From NCBI GenBank assembly GCA_019748175.1, contig JAIEPX010000008.1:248001-312000 (forward strand): 64,000 nucleotides of DNA. Reading direction: 5' to 3'. This DNA comes from Gammaproteobacteria bacterium. GTDB taxonomy: Bacteria > Pseudomonadota > Gammaproteobacteria > JAIEPX01. The position numbers and the translations under genes are program-made. Position 1 is the first letter of the stretch. Every line of letters begins with the position of its first letter. The notes below the pieces were generated by a model, which was not told the origin of the DNA, ran no database searches, and saw only the letters and a program-made list of their open reading frames with translations. This document shows, piece after piece, positions 18,868 to 28,028 of this stretch.

Positions 18868-19581
18868 TTGCAAACAGACCTACAGAGTTGGCCACCGACA
18901 TACCGATTACGCAAAAGTCGTCGTGCAAAACATCTGCAATTAAAAGTATGTCCTCAAGAGGGATTAGAAATCGTAATCCCTTATCGATTTGGTTTTTATA
19001 ATGTAGAAAATTTACTCACAACTCATCGATCATGGATAGAAAAAAAATTAAAAACATATCACACTAAAGTTCAACTCAGTGAAGGGATTCCAACACAGAT
19101 TCGATTGCTGATGTCGGATGAAAATTGGCGTGTTGAATTGGTGCCAGCAATGGGTCGAACAAAAATTATACCTCGTCCTGATTGCACAATAATACTGATG
19201 GGAAATATAGAAAATACGCTAGAATGTCAGACTTTTCTGAAAAAATGGTTGCGACAAAAAGCTCAAACATTATTAATACCTATGTTAGAAATTGTTGCTC
19301 ATGAAATTGGTTTGTCATTTCAAAAAATATCAATTCGAGAGCAGAAAACCCGATGGGGAAGTTGTGATAGCAATGGAAACATTTCACTCAATGCCAAATT
19401 GATTTTTTTACCGAGTCCGCTTGTTCGATATATTATGATTCATGAGTTATGTCATACCCGGCATCTTAACCACTCAAAGCGGTTTTGGGCCTTGGTGGCT
19501 AAGTTTGACCCGAATTATGCGCAACATCGTCGTGAGATCAATCGGTACAATAGAGAAATGGGCTGCTGGGGCATAGGTTAG
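18868..19581 (+). CDS. YgjP-type zinc metallopeptidase-like protein (DUF45)
   Basis: The protein has 237 residues from a TTG start with AAAGGGA about 10 nt upstream; no better start is present. The motif H-E-L-C-H followed by H-L-N-H-S-K-R-F-W, near residues 192-206, is the HExxH zinc site with a third histidine. The stretch Q-K-T-R-W-G-S-C before it is a family mark. DUF45/YgjP proteins are small cytosolic zincin-like peptidases, and their natural substrates are mostly unknown. The gene is divergent from the thiolase operon with about 100 nt between them. Family assignment is firm, function open. Confidence 0.88.
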   Translation: MQTDLQSWPPTYRLRKSRRAKHLQLKVCPQEGLEIVIPYRFGFYNVENLLTTHRSWIEKKLKTYHTKVQLSEGIPTQIRLLMSDENWRVELVPAMGRTKIIPRPDCTIILMGNIENTLECQTFLKKWLRQKAQTLLIPMLEIVAHEIGLSFQKISIREQKTRWGSCDSNGNISLNAKLIFLPSPLVRYIMIHELCHTRHLNHSKRFWALVAKFDPNYAQHRREINRYNREMGCWGIG

Positions 19582-19759
19582 CAAATGATGATAAAGGTGT
19601 ATTTACAATTATAAATATGTGTTATGTTGGCAAATATTTTATGGGTGGTACATCCGCGGCTACCTAGATTGTGAAAACCTTAAGTTAATGTTAAGATTTC
19701 TCATGTAGAATTATCAATATTTTATCAAAATGGGCTTGTAACATAGAGAGCGAAAACCT

Positions 19760-22700
19760 TTGAAAAAGCCAGTATATACAAAGTACATCGATAGTCCTCT
19801 AGGGCGCTTGTTGGACGCACTCCTCCAAAAAATGGAAGATCAATTAACAAGGCATCCCTTATCTGCAGACTCATCTGTTGAATTAAAGTATTTTCATAAA
19901 ATGAGCTTAGCTTGTCAGGACATTTTGGGTCGGGTTCATAGAGCTATAGAATCAAATTTTTGTAGTGGTGGTGAGCCAGGAGTTTTGGGAATATTAGGCA
20001 TTATTAAAGACGGGTCCTTGCTTTTCTATAGATATAAAGACTATGTTTATAGTCGCGAAGAGGTGTTTTGCAAAGAGCTGGAAGCGCACTTGGGGAATGT
20101 GATTAAAACAGCAGCTTCAATGCAAGGCGATAAAAGCACTAATGTAGTAAAAATACTCGAGAAGAATCAGAATACCTTTTTTGCAAAAACACTCGAAATG
20201 CCCGGTGTAGATATAAGCGTTTATTTCCAAGCGATTAAAGCTAAACTTTATCGCGAAGAGGTGTTTTGCAATGAGCTGAAAGAGCACTTAGCAGATGTGA
20301 TTAAATCAGCAGTTTCAATGCGAGGAAATTTATGCGCCAATATGCTAAGAATACTTCGTGCGAATCAGAGAACCTATTTTCCAAGAACACTCGATATACC
20401 CGGTATAAGTCTAGAAGTTTATTTCCAAGAGTTCAGAGTTAGAATTTCTGAAATAGATGCTGAAAAAGCCGCCCTGCCAATAGATCTTGAAGGTCTTTTA
20501 GATTCTGTAAAGATTGATTTTAGAAGTGAAGGAAACAGAATACCTGATATAAATCATTATAGAAATAGTGCTAAATTTGCCTATGAATTAGTCGAGCTTG
20601 TATTGATGCATTACAATGCCTTCCCCCGGGAACTACATCAAATATTACCGTATTTTAATCCTGATTCGCTAACACTTGATTTACATAATTCATATTATGC
20701 TGGTGTTGGACCTCTTGCTCTTCCAATTCCTGTAGGCTCTATCATTCGCGGGATATTTGGCCAAAGCTTTAAGATAGAACATGTTAAGCAATCCAAAGAT
20801 AGCAAAAGTAAGTTTCGCTATCAATTACTATCTTATACCTCAAAAGAAGTAGCAACCGATAACGCTAGTCAAAATGCGCCCCCTGCTGAAGTACAAAATA
20901 GCCAAGTTGACAGTGCTCATTATGATATAGAGACTCAAGAATTCGATGCTGAACCTCATTTTAAAGAATATTTCGAACATCCGTTAATGGGTTTATTACT
21001 AGGAATGAATCTCTATTTTCAGACATGTCTACTCAACCAGAATGTTCAAGTATTATTAGATGAGGATGTGCTATGTCAAAGCTTGTTAAGAGAAAGCACT
21101 CGTCAGATTCAAAATTTTTTGCCGTCGGTAATAGGTTTTGATCAACATTATCTGACTAAAGCCAAAAGTTTGAAAGGGCTTGAGCAGATTTTAGCATTAG
21201 ATAGAGCGCTCGCAGCTTTGCAAGAATTCAAAGCCGCATTTGAGAGACTAGAAAAATTTATTGAATTACCTGGTGAGCACATTAGAAGTGTTTATCATGC
21301 CGTGACAAAAGAGCCTATTCGAAATACTGAGCTCGTTCCTGTTAAATTATTAGAACGTATTAAAGGTGTTGGAATTCCTTATGTAATTCCACTATACCAT
21401 TGTAGCATGACGGAAATTGATCTGAAAGTAACTGATAATCGAAATAAATATAGTGACAATCAATATTTGATTGATCAGCTACAAGGCCAATTAAATGAAG
21501 CTGTGTCTCGATATAAAAAAGATAAAAATCTAGTATGTTGTAAAGAATTACAGGTTTATCACCAAGAGCTTAAAAAGATATTAGAAAAATATAAGATCGC
21601 TCTTAAGGGCATTCATTTTGAGGTGGGGGTTTTATCTAAAGATCTTCAGTCCTTGCAATTAGATTTTGATCAAGTAAATCAGGAACATGCTTCGATACTC
21701 GCATTTCATGAATCAGTAGGTGCCCTAATTAACAGAGTAACCGAATCTTCTGCTGTTGATCCTTTATTTAAGAAATTTGATAAAGATAATAAATTTCAAA
21801 ATGAATTATCAGAATTAGCTAAAGAAATGGCGGGTAATTTAGAAATATTCCATAAAGATTTAGCTGATATATTAGCGCAGATAATTGCGAGGAAAAAAAT
21901 AATAGAAAAAGCATACTCTGAAGCAAAATTTCTAGAGCAAATGCGGGCTTCTAATCCTGAACAAATGCGTCAGTTAGTGGTGGAGAGAAGAAGTGAAACC
22001 ACGCGCTTAGGTTGTGCTATAGAAGAGCACAAGCGCCAACTTTCTGATACTAGGCAGTACAATGGTTTAGTTCAGGAAGTAATAGGTTTTGTTTCAAAAC
22101 ATAAAGAAGTGGACGGAGACTTAATTACTCGATTACAGAATGACAAAGAATTTACCCTTTTATGGATAGTAGATCAAAAGGTGTACCTCGAAACTTTATT
22201 TTCTAAAATTGAAGATAATAAAGTATTCCCAGGCCATTATAAGGATCTTATCAATAAATTAGAATTTGTGAAAAGATGTTTGCATGTCAGTATATCATAT
22301 ATACAATTTGAGAAGATTGATAACTTGCTCTGTTTTAAATCGGATGATGATGTAGCGCCCTGTGGTTTTGATAAATGTTTATCAATAATTGAAATGGCCG
22401 ATGGCAGTATAGCAAAAATCAAAGAATTTCGATCTAGGCAAGAGAGTTTGTTTTGGCCAAACCCCTCTGATCAAGAATTTAATGAAACACGATCATTCTT
22501 GAATGCTATGGTTTGTAAAAAAATCGATGATTTTCAGAAGCTTATTGCAGATGGCGATCATATAAAAACAGCGGTCCCTCGACTGACTGAAATTAATGCT
22601 CATATTAGGGCTATTGACTTAAAAGGCAATGAAAGATCACTGCTCGATAAAATTTCAGAGGTTTCTCTTGAAAAAGAAAAAATGCAGGATAGTGTTCCTG

Positions 22701-24181
22701 TTCTTGAAAAGTTTATTGAGATCCAAATTTTAATAAAACAATTTGTTGAGAGGATAGAAGAATTCAATGGCGAAGGAGACTTCATCAATAATTGGAATCT
22801 ATACAGAAAATCCCCGAAATTATATGATGAGCAGGATAAACTTGAAACGTTGGCTGAAGAATTTTTAGAAACAATTCGGGTGTCAAAATTCCCTCAAGAA
22901 AATAAACAATACTCAAGAGTAGTAACATTTTTACTGGACGCTACTCGTAGTCGAATATCAGATATTATAAGATATAAATTTGAATCAACTTTGCGTGATT
23001 ATGACAATAAATTAAAAGAACTCCAAGATAAGTGTGGTCCTCTTCAAACGGAATTGGAGGAATTATCAAAACCATTGGAGCTCAACGATAATGAAACACC
23101 TGAGAGTGGTTATAAAAAAACACTAGACCATCATTTGGCAGTAGACAGAGTCAGTAAAATACAAAATTTACTTGAGCGGCATGATTTGCTTATAAGATTC
23201 ATCACTAGAACGTTAGGTGAACTGGATGCTTCTGCAGAAGATACTGCTTTTTTAAGAGGGGATTATAGTGAGCAGATAAAGCTAAAGAGAAGTGCTCTGC
23301 TTTTGATTAAAGCAACGTTGGAGCCGGTGGGTATAAGTCTAGCTCATGTTAGAAGAATGTCTCTTTCTGCAAGCTTATTCAGGTCGCTTGATCGATATCT
23401 CCTTGAGCGTTCTGAACGGTATTACGTTAAAGATATATTTTATGATAGTGATAAAATTGAGCGATCAATTTTTATTAACCAATTAAGGATCGAGTTAAAT
23501 AAATTCAATACTTCTGGAGATGTTTCTCCTATAATCGATTTTATCGGTAAAAATATGAGCCGTTTTCCAGGGGCTCATTTTAGAGCTGTAATGAGCCGCA
23601 CGATATGCACTTTAATGGATTACGATGACCAATGGGATACCGTTGGCAATAAGAAGATCTCTAATTATGATGTGTTTCCAGATGAAAGTGCGAGAAGGGG
23701 AGAAATTCAAGGTATTTTGCAGAGTTTGCTGACGTCAGAATCTGAAGCTCATAAAGCCTATGCACGAAAAGTAAAATACATGTATGGCAGAATTCAAGAA
23801 ATGAAAGAGTATTCAGACACTCTTCCTCCAAGATATTCCTTTAATGTCGGTAATTTAGCTAAAAGACTGCAAAAAACGGTGGATCAATTTGTGATGTCTC
23901 GTCCTGAAAATGATCCTAAAGCTTTTGAAAAATTCCAAATTCGATTAACCGCCGTTGTACATAGTAAAGATAATGTGTTGAGTGAGTTGGGATATAGCTT
24001 TGGAAGATTTTTGATTAATATTATTGTTGCGTTAGCCAGCCTCTGCGCACAGCCTATTTGCTATAAGATTACAACGGGACGATTTGGTTTCTTGGCGAAG
24101 AATTATGTAGAAGAATCACTGAATAGAGTCACAAGAACTATAGATGAATTTACACCTACCATGCTTTCGGTGACGGGTTAA
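19760..24181 (+). CDS. Very large helical/coiled-coil protein of unknown family
   Basis: The 1473 residues start at a TTG; no better start is in frame and the RBS (GAGAG) is weak. No enzyme motif was recognised. Residues 5-28 (S-P-L-G-R-L-L) resemble residues about 403-425 (H-P-L-M-G-L-L-L), so a whole N-terminal module may be repeated. Residues 99-164 and 165-230 are an obvious tandem duplication of 66 residues. Residues about 540-1250 are long charged helices typical of coiled coils. A hydrophobic stretch near residues 1415-1440 could anchor the C-terminus. Length, lack of family and host-like helical build suggest an effector or surface scaffold; this is inference. Confidence 0.7.
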   Translation: MKKPVYTKYIDSPLGRLLDALLQKMEDQLTRHPLSADSSVELKYFHKMSLACQDILGRVHRAIESNFCSGGEPGVLGILGIIKDGSLLFYRYKDYVYSREEVFCKELEAHLGNVIKTAASMQGDKSTNVVKILEKNQNTFFAKTLEMPGVDISVYFQAIKAKLYREEVFCNELKEHLADVIKSAVSMRGNLCANMLRILRANQRTYFPRTLDIPGISLEVYFQEFRVRISEIDAEKAALPIDLEGLLDSVKIDFRSEGNRIPDINHYRNSAKFAYELVELVLMHYNAFPRELHQILPYFNPDSLTLDLHNSYYAGVGPLALPIPVGSIIRGIFGQSFKIEHVKQSKDSKSKFRYQLLSYTSKEVATDNASQNAPPAEVQNSQVDSAHYDIETQEFDAEPHFKEYFEHPLMGLLLGMNLYFQTCLLNQNVQVLLDEDVLCQSLLRESTRQIQNFLPSVIGFDQHYLTKAKSLKGLEQILALDRALAALQEFKAAFERLEKFIELPGEHIRSVYHAVTKEPIRNTELVPVKLLERIKGVGIPYVIPLYHCSMTEIDLKVTDNRNKYSDNQYLIDQLQGQLNEAVSRYKKDKNLVCCKELQVYHQELKKILEKYKIALKGIHFEVGVLSKDLQSLQLDFDQVNQEHASILAFHESVGALINRVTESSAVDPLFKKFDKDNKFQNELSELAKEMAGNLEIFHKDLADILAQIIARKKIIEKAYSEAKFLEQMRASNPEQMRQLVVERRSETTRLGCAIEEHKRQLSDTRQYNGLVQEVIGFVSKHKEVDGDLITRLQNDKEFTLLWIVDQKVYLETLFSKIEDNKVFPGHYKDLINKLEFVKRCLHVSISYIQFEKIDNLLCFKSDDDVAPCGFDKCLSIIEMADGSIAKIKEFRSRQESLFWPNPSDQEFNETRSFLNAMVCKKIDDFQKLIADGDHIKTAVPRLTEINAHIRAIDLKGNERSLLDKISEVSLEKEKMQDSVPVLEKFIEIQILIKQFVERIEEFNGEGDFINNWNLYRKSPKLYDEQDKLETLAEEFLETIRVSKFPQENKQYSRVVTFLLDATRSRISDIIRYKFESTLRDYDNKLKELQDKCGPLQTELEELSKPLELNDNETPESGYKKTLDHHLAVDRVSKIQNLLERHDLLIRFITRTLGELDASAEDTAFLRGDYSEQIKLKRSALLLIKATLEPVGISLAHVRRMSLSASLFRSLDRYLLERSERYYVKDIFYDSDKIERSIFINQLRIELNKFNTSGDVSPIIDFIGKNMSRFPGAHFRAVMSRTICTLMDYDDQWDTVGNKKISNYDVFPDESARRGEIQGILQSLLTSESEAHKAYARKVKYMYGRIQEMKEYSDTLPPRYSFNVGNLAKRLQKTVDQFVMSRPENDPKAFEKFQIRLTAVVHSKDNVLSELGYSFGRFLINIIVALASLCAQPICYKITTGRFGFLAKNYVEESLNRVTRTIDEFTPTMLSVTG
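20054..20449 (+). repeat. 198-bp tandem duplication inside the 1473-residue protein gene
   Basis: Two copies start with the identical 20 nt CGCGAAGAGGTGTTTTGCAA at 20054 and 20252. The unit is 198 bp, or 66 codons, so the frame is preserved. Protein copies share REEVFC, E-L-x-x-H-L, V-I-K and V-Y-F-Q, but have diverged in the middle, so the duplication is not very recent. Confidence 0.85.
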
Positions 24182-24846
24182 CTCAATATAGGCTGAATGC
24201 ACTGAGCGTCATCAAAATTCGCTTTATTCACACGAGTAGTGACAGCATAGGGTGCTAGTAAATCACACGCAGCTGTATTTTCCAGTATCTTCTTCAGCTT
24301 TGAAACATCTTGCACATTATTATCAAGCCATGTATCGATAAGATCCGCGGGCATTATGGATGGCATGCGATCGTGTATAGGCGAGACAACCGAGTTCGCT
24401 GGCATGGTAATTATGCAGCAACTATCAATGGTTTTTTCGTTGGATATCCACCGGGCCCATAAGCTTGTGAGTCCGAATGGTTCGCGATTTTTCATCGGAA
24501 TATAATACGGTTGTTTAGGGGTTTTATCCGCATCCCATTCGTAAAATCCGTCGGCTAAGATGAGGCAACGTTGGTGGCGGAATGAATGTCTGAAGGAAGG
24601 TTTGCTTTCGACAGTTTCACCTCGGGCATTATTGAGCATTGCTAGTTTAGAGCCTTCTTTGTGCCACGAAGGGATAAGTCCCCAGCGCATAGGAACGATC
24701 ATGCGATCGTTATCGAGTGTGATAAGAACAGGAACAGTGCGAGTCGGGGCGATGTTGTACGAAAGTTCGATATCATAGGCTAGGGTTGCTGAGAAGTAGT
24801 CAGCAAGCTCTCGAGGGTCTGTATAGACGGCAAATCGACCGCACAT
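24178..24846 (-). CDS. SOS response-associated peptidase / abasic-site DNA-protein crosslinking protein (YedK/HMCES family)
   Basis: SRAP proteins cap abasic sites in single-stranded DNA through a thiazolidine link to Cys2. The protein has 222 residues and starts M-C-G-R-F, so the reactive cysteine is exposed after methionine removal. Also seen are Y-N-I-A-P-T near residue 30, M-R-W-G-L-I-P-S-W near 53, N-N-A-R-G-E-T near 72, G-F-Y-E-W with the catalytic glutamate near 103, and S-P-I-H-D-R-M-P with the histidine near 158. All key residues are present. Its stop overlaps the stop of the converging 1473-residue gene by 4 nt, with no room for a terminator between them. Confidence 0.94.
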   Translation of the reverse strand: MCGRFAVYTDPRELADYFSATLAYDIELSYNIAPTRTVPVLITLDNDRMIVPMRWGLIPSWHKEGSKLAMLNNARGETVESKPSFRHSFRHQRCLILADGFYEWDADKTPKQPYYIPMKNREPFGLTSLWARWISNEKTIDSCCIITMPANSVVSPIHDRMPSIMPADLIDTWLDNNVQDVSKLKKILENTAACDLLAPYAVTTRVNKANFDDAQCIQPILS

Positions 24847-24920
24847 GAGTAATCCTTGGGATAGGAGGATTCAAAAGTATAGCGTAAACTTGCTTTGAGG
24901 ACTATGAGGTACCATATGCC

Positions 24921-24949
24921 TTCAAGTTTTTGATAAGTTATGTTATAGT
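24921..24949 (+). promoter_or_regulatory. Promoter of the 614-residue protein gene
   Basis: TTCAAG (24921-24926) and TATAGT (24944-24949) are 17 nt apart, and TG at 24941-24942 makes it an extended -10 element. It lies 60 nt upstream of the ATG at 25009. Confidence 0.55.
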
Positions 24950-25008
24950 ATACATCGATATCACCTAATTTATATGACAAATAGGTTAGAGCACACTATG
25001 AGGCTAAG

Positions 25009-26853
25009 ATGAGAGTAAAGAAACTAACAGGTACCTATCGTGAAATTTGTACTGATCTCCATCATTTAGAGGTTCTAGGTGTTATTGACTTTTTATCACC
25101 TTTAGAAGACCAAAAATTAAGACATCAAGTTCAAATAGATTTAGAAAGAACTCCCATGTTTGGGAATTTTACCCAGAAGATGCAAATCCGAAATTCATGG
25201 GCGAATACGACTCAATACACTCAAGGAGATGCATTTGGTGGAATTAATATTATATTACCGTTGAGTTATATAGTTCCTCTAGATCAAGAAGAGCTCGAGG
25301 TTCCAGTTGCAAGTTTTTCAGCTTTTAAAAAAGCTATGGGATTTGGATACTGGAGTGATAATAATGAAGCGTGCGGAATTTCATTAATTTACAAACAAAT
25401 AAATCCACAAGTTTCGGCAAACCAAATTCCACGTGAAGAAAATTGGATGTGTTGTACCATCACCAATGCAGCTGCAACTTTAGATGAGCGTATTGTGACT
25501 ATTTATTTCAGCGAAGCATTGTGTGAACGATTTGAAGCTCTTCATCAATTACCACTAGAAAATGTCAACTTTTATGCGGATTTGAAAGAGTCTTTGCAAT
25601 GCGAAGAAGTGTTTGAATTAGTACAAAAAATTATAAAATCTGATGGTAAAGCAAATATTGATGAAATTAAAAAGATAGATGATCAAACGCCCGTTTTTTC
25701 TTACTTTAGTTATGATGAACTTTCATCTGCTATGAGAGTAATAGATAAAAAATCTAAGTTAAACAAGTTAAAAGATTCGATCAGCCTTAAGAAAGCGCGA
25801 CTTTACATGCTTATTATGGATCTTATTGGGAAATCTAATGCTCTAAATAATAAGGATCATTTTCAAAATGCTAATATCTTACTTAAGTTAGCCAATGGCT
25901 TGTTTGAGCGATGCGAGCCTTTTTTATCATTGACTTCAATTCAATTTACGCACGCTGATTGGTCTGCGCTACAATCAGAATGTCAATCAATTATTGGTGA
26001 TGCAAGAAATCAACTCAAAGAGTTCCAGCTTCCAGAAGATTTTTTCAAGCTGGAATTGCTTTATATTGAGCTCTACTGTAAACGTGGCAATTTACTGTGC
26101 CAAAATAAAACGCTGAGTTTTAGAAAAGCACAGGTTTATGATCAGCTGATGAGCATGATAGACTCAGTCCAAGATTTACAAGAAAAATGGCATGACGAAG
26201 ATGCTTGTCGATTATTGGCATTGATTTCCGATTTGAAAGTTCGGTTTGAAAGGCTCTTATTATTGCCAGAAGATCAAATTTCGGCAGCAGATTGGTTAAG
26301 GCTTCAAGTAGAATGTAATACCCTTATCAGAGATGCTAAGAAAAATATTGCTCATTGTGAGATTCCTGAAAAATGGTGCAGCTTAGAATTAACTTATCTT
26401 GAATTACAAGAGCACAAAAAACAATGTCGACGATCAAATGATATACTGAGTCGTAAGAAAGCAAAAGTTTATACTCATCTATTGGAACTGCTGGATAAAG
26501 CAGATTCAATGAAAAGATCTGAGTATCGAGATGATGCTCAAGGCGCGATTGAGTTGGCACTTCGATTAACAGAAACATGTAGACCTTATCTTTGCAGTTC
26601 ATCGACTGATATTGATTGGAAAAGATTAAAGAAAGAGTGTAAGGTCATTGTCAGTGAAGCAGAATATAAACTTGCTTATTACGGCTTTTTACAATTAATC
26701 CTTGCGAACTTGCTGTTAGCGGTCACAGGGTTATGTCTACTGAAAGCAGCCTTTACTGGTTCGTTTTTCATTCATAATTCAAGCGAAGAATGCGCCCAAG
26801 AAATTCAGGAAACTGCGTCATTAGTTAGAACTTTTGGTTCGGCAGCTGGTTGA
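25009..26853 (+). CDS. Unknown protein with three 111-residue helical repeats and a C-terminal membrane hairpin
   Basis: The 614 residues fall into three parts. Residues 1 to about 255 form a globular region with no recognised family. Residues from 259, 370 and 481 begin three repeats at an exact 111-residue spacing. Each starts S-x-K-K-A-x-x-Y or S-F-R-K-A-Q-V-Y, then shows a long helix, a D-W-x-x-L-x-x-E-C motif and a D/E-A-x-x-x-L segment. Residues about 565-595 are hydrophobic (L-I-L-A-N-L-L-L-A-V) and could cross or enter a membrane. There is no signal peptide. Helical repeats often mediate protein binding, so a host- or membrane-associated role is possible but unproven. Confidence 0.75.
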   Translation: MRVKKLTGTYREICTDLHHLEVLGVIDFLSPLEDQKLRHQVQIDLERTPMFGNFTQKMQIRNSWANTTQYTQGDAFGGINIILPLSYIVPLDQEELEVPVASFSAFKKAMGFGYWSDNNEACGISLIYKQINPQVSANQIPREENWMCCTITNAAATLDERIVTIYFSEALCERFEALHQLPLENVNFYADLKESLQCEEVFELVQKIIKSDGKANIDEIKKIDDQTPVFSYFSYDELSSAMRVIDKKSKLNKLKDSISLKKARLYMLIMDLIGKSNALNNKDHFQNANILLKLANGLFERCEPFLSLTSIQFTHADWSALQSECQSIIGDARNQLKEFQLPEDFFKLELLYIELYCKRGNLLCQNKTLSFRKAQVYDQLMSMIDSVQDLQEKWHDEDACRLLALISDLKVRFERLLLLPEDQISAADWLRLQVECNTLIRDAKKNIAHCEIPEKWCSLELTYLELQEHKKQCRRSNDILSRKKAKVYTHLLELLDKADSMKRSEYRDDAQGAIELALRLTETCRPYLCSSSTDIDWKRLKKECKVIVSEAEYKLAYYGFLQLILANLLLAVTGLCLLKAAFTGSFFIHNSSEECAQEIQETASLVRTFGSAAG

Positions 26854-26870
26854 GGATGTGCAAGGGGGGC

Positions 26871-26937
26871 AGTCTTGAATTATTAATTTAGGCAGGATAA
26901 GTAAGTCCTATCCTACCTAAATTAATAATTCAAGACT
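26871..26937. terminator. Long hairpin between converging genes, likely bidirectional terminator
   Basis: Bases 26871-26899 and 26909-26937 pair over 29 positions with a single mismatch (C at 26893 against A at 26915), around a 9-nt loop. It lies between the stops of the 614-residue gene and the DUF4015-like gene, which converge here. No long T-run follows, but the outer stem is AT-rich. Confidence 0.7.
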
Positions 26938-26953
26938 TGACCACTTCCTGCCA

Positions 26954-27877
26954 TTAGTTTTGAGCTGTTTTGTTATGTGAAAAATCTGAATCTTTAGTTT
27001 TATTGTTTTTCAAAACTTCGAAAAGATTTTCATACACATTGTTAGCACTCCACACGTACCAACCAGCAACATCGGTTGCATTTTCAACCGCTCGGATTTG
27101 TTGTAATAAATACGCTTGTTTCTCTTTAGTACTCGTTTTCTTTAAATAATGATAATTGGCTGCTTCTATAAATGCATGAACGGTAAAGGGTGGATCGTTG
27201 TTAAACTGTTTTGCAAGCGAGTTGAGTGAGCTATTAACAGTTTTATAAGGTTCGGCCGAATATTTTTGATATGGCCAATAGTGAGATGGGTACACCATGG
27301 GATTTACACCGTCGACTATATCTGCAAACATTTTGATATCTTGTCCAATATGCATAGACGGGTAGTAACTCACTTCACCAAAGATATCAATTTCCAAGGG
27401 GATTTTTCTTGCATTAACTTTTTCTTTGAACCATTTGATAACTTGGTAAACATCTTTGGGATGTTGTGGATTAGCAGGTAATTTAGAGCTATAACGAATA
27501 TAATCGAGTTGTATAGAGTTAGCGCCCGCGTTCATCGCATTTTCTACAAATTTATATCTTTTTTCCCAATAGGCTTTTGAACGCATTTGTTCATAAGATG
27601 CGCCATCAGAAAATACAACGATCCGTGCAATGAACTTAAGACCAGCAGCTTTGACTTTTGCAATCGCAGGAGCAAAACGAGAGCTGTGATAGTCATGGTC
27701 TATCACAAAGGTATTAATACCGGTTGCTTTTGCTTCGCGAATTAAATAATCTAGCTTGGTTGGATTTTCCAGTGTATATTGAGTTAAGTAAATACCTTCA
27801 TCCCATGCTTGTGCTGCACTTGATATTCCGAATAGTCCAAACGCTGACACTAACACTTTTAGCCATAAATTACGCAT
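26954..27877 (-). CDS. Secreted putative glycoside hydrolase (DUF4015-like)
   Basis: The protein has 307 residues with a signal peptide ending A-Q-A (about residue 23); AGGAGA precedes the ATG. The fold reads as a TIM barrel: G-I-Y-L-T near the start, I-N-T-F-V-I-D-H-D, L-K-F-I-A-R-I-V-V-F, S-I-Q-L-D-Y-I-R-Y near residue 125, I-D-I-F-G-E and V-N-P-M-V-Y-P-S-H-Y-W. This series matches the DUF4015 putative glycoside hydrolases related to GH13-like barrels. The substrate is unknown; periplasmic or extracellular polysaccharide is likely. It lies between the repeat protein and nrdB with no operon partner. Confidence 0.82.
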   Translation of the reverse strand: MRNLWLKVLVSAFGLFGISSAAQAWDEGIYLTQYTLENPTKLDYLIREAKATGINTFVIDHDYHSSRFAPAIAKVKAAGLKFIARIVVFSDGASYEQMRSKAYWEKRYKFVENAMNAGANSIQLDYIRYSSKLPANPQHPKDVYQVIKWFKEKVNARKIPLEIDIFGEVSYYPSMHIGQDIKMFADIVDGVNPMVYPSHYWPYQKYSAEPYKTVNSSLNSLAKQFNNDPPFTVHAFIEAANYHYLKKTSTKEKQAYLLQQIRAVENATDVAGWYVWSANNVYENLFEVLKNNKTKDSDFSHNKTAQN

Positions 27878-27990
27878 GCTGTTCTCCTAAACATTATTCC
27901 CTAAACTAAATTATAGCGTAAATTAGAAAAGCTGCTTTTTTGAACCACAAGAGGCTGAAATGCCTGTGGATATTGGGTTGCGAAGGGCTA

Positions 27991-28014
27991 AGAGGAGAAG
28001 AAGTATTCTCCTCT
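27991..28014. terminator. Hairpin just downstream of nrdB
   Basis: AGAGGAGAA (27991-27999) pairs with TTCTCCTCT (28006-28014) around 6 nt, 15 nt past the nrdB stop. No U-run follows on the minus strand, so it may stabilise the transcript end rather than terminate. Confidence 0.45.
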
Positions 28015-28028
28015 CATGTTAGAACGAA

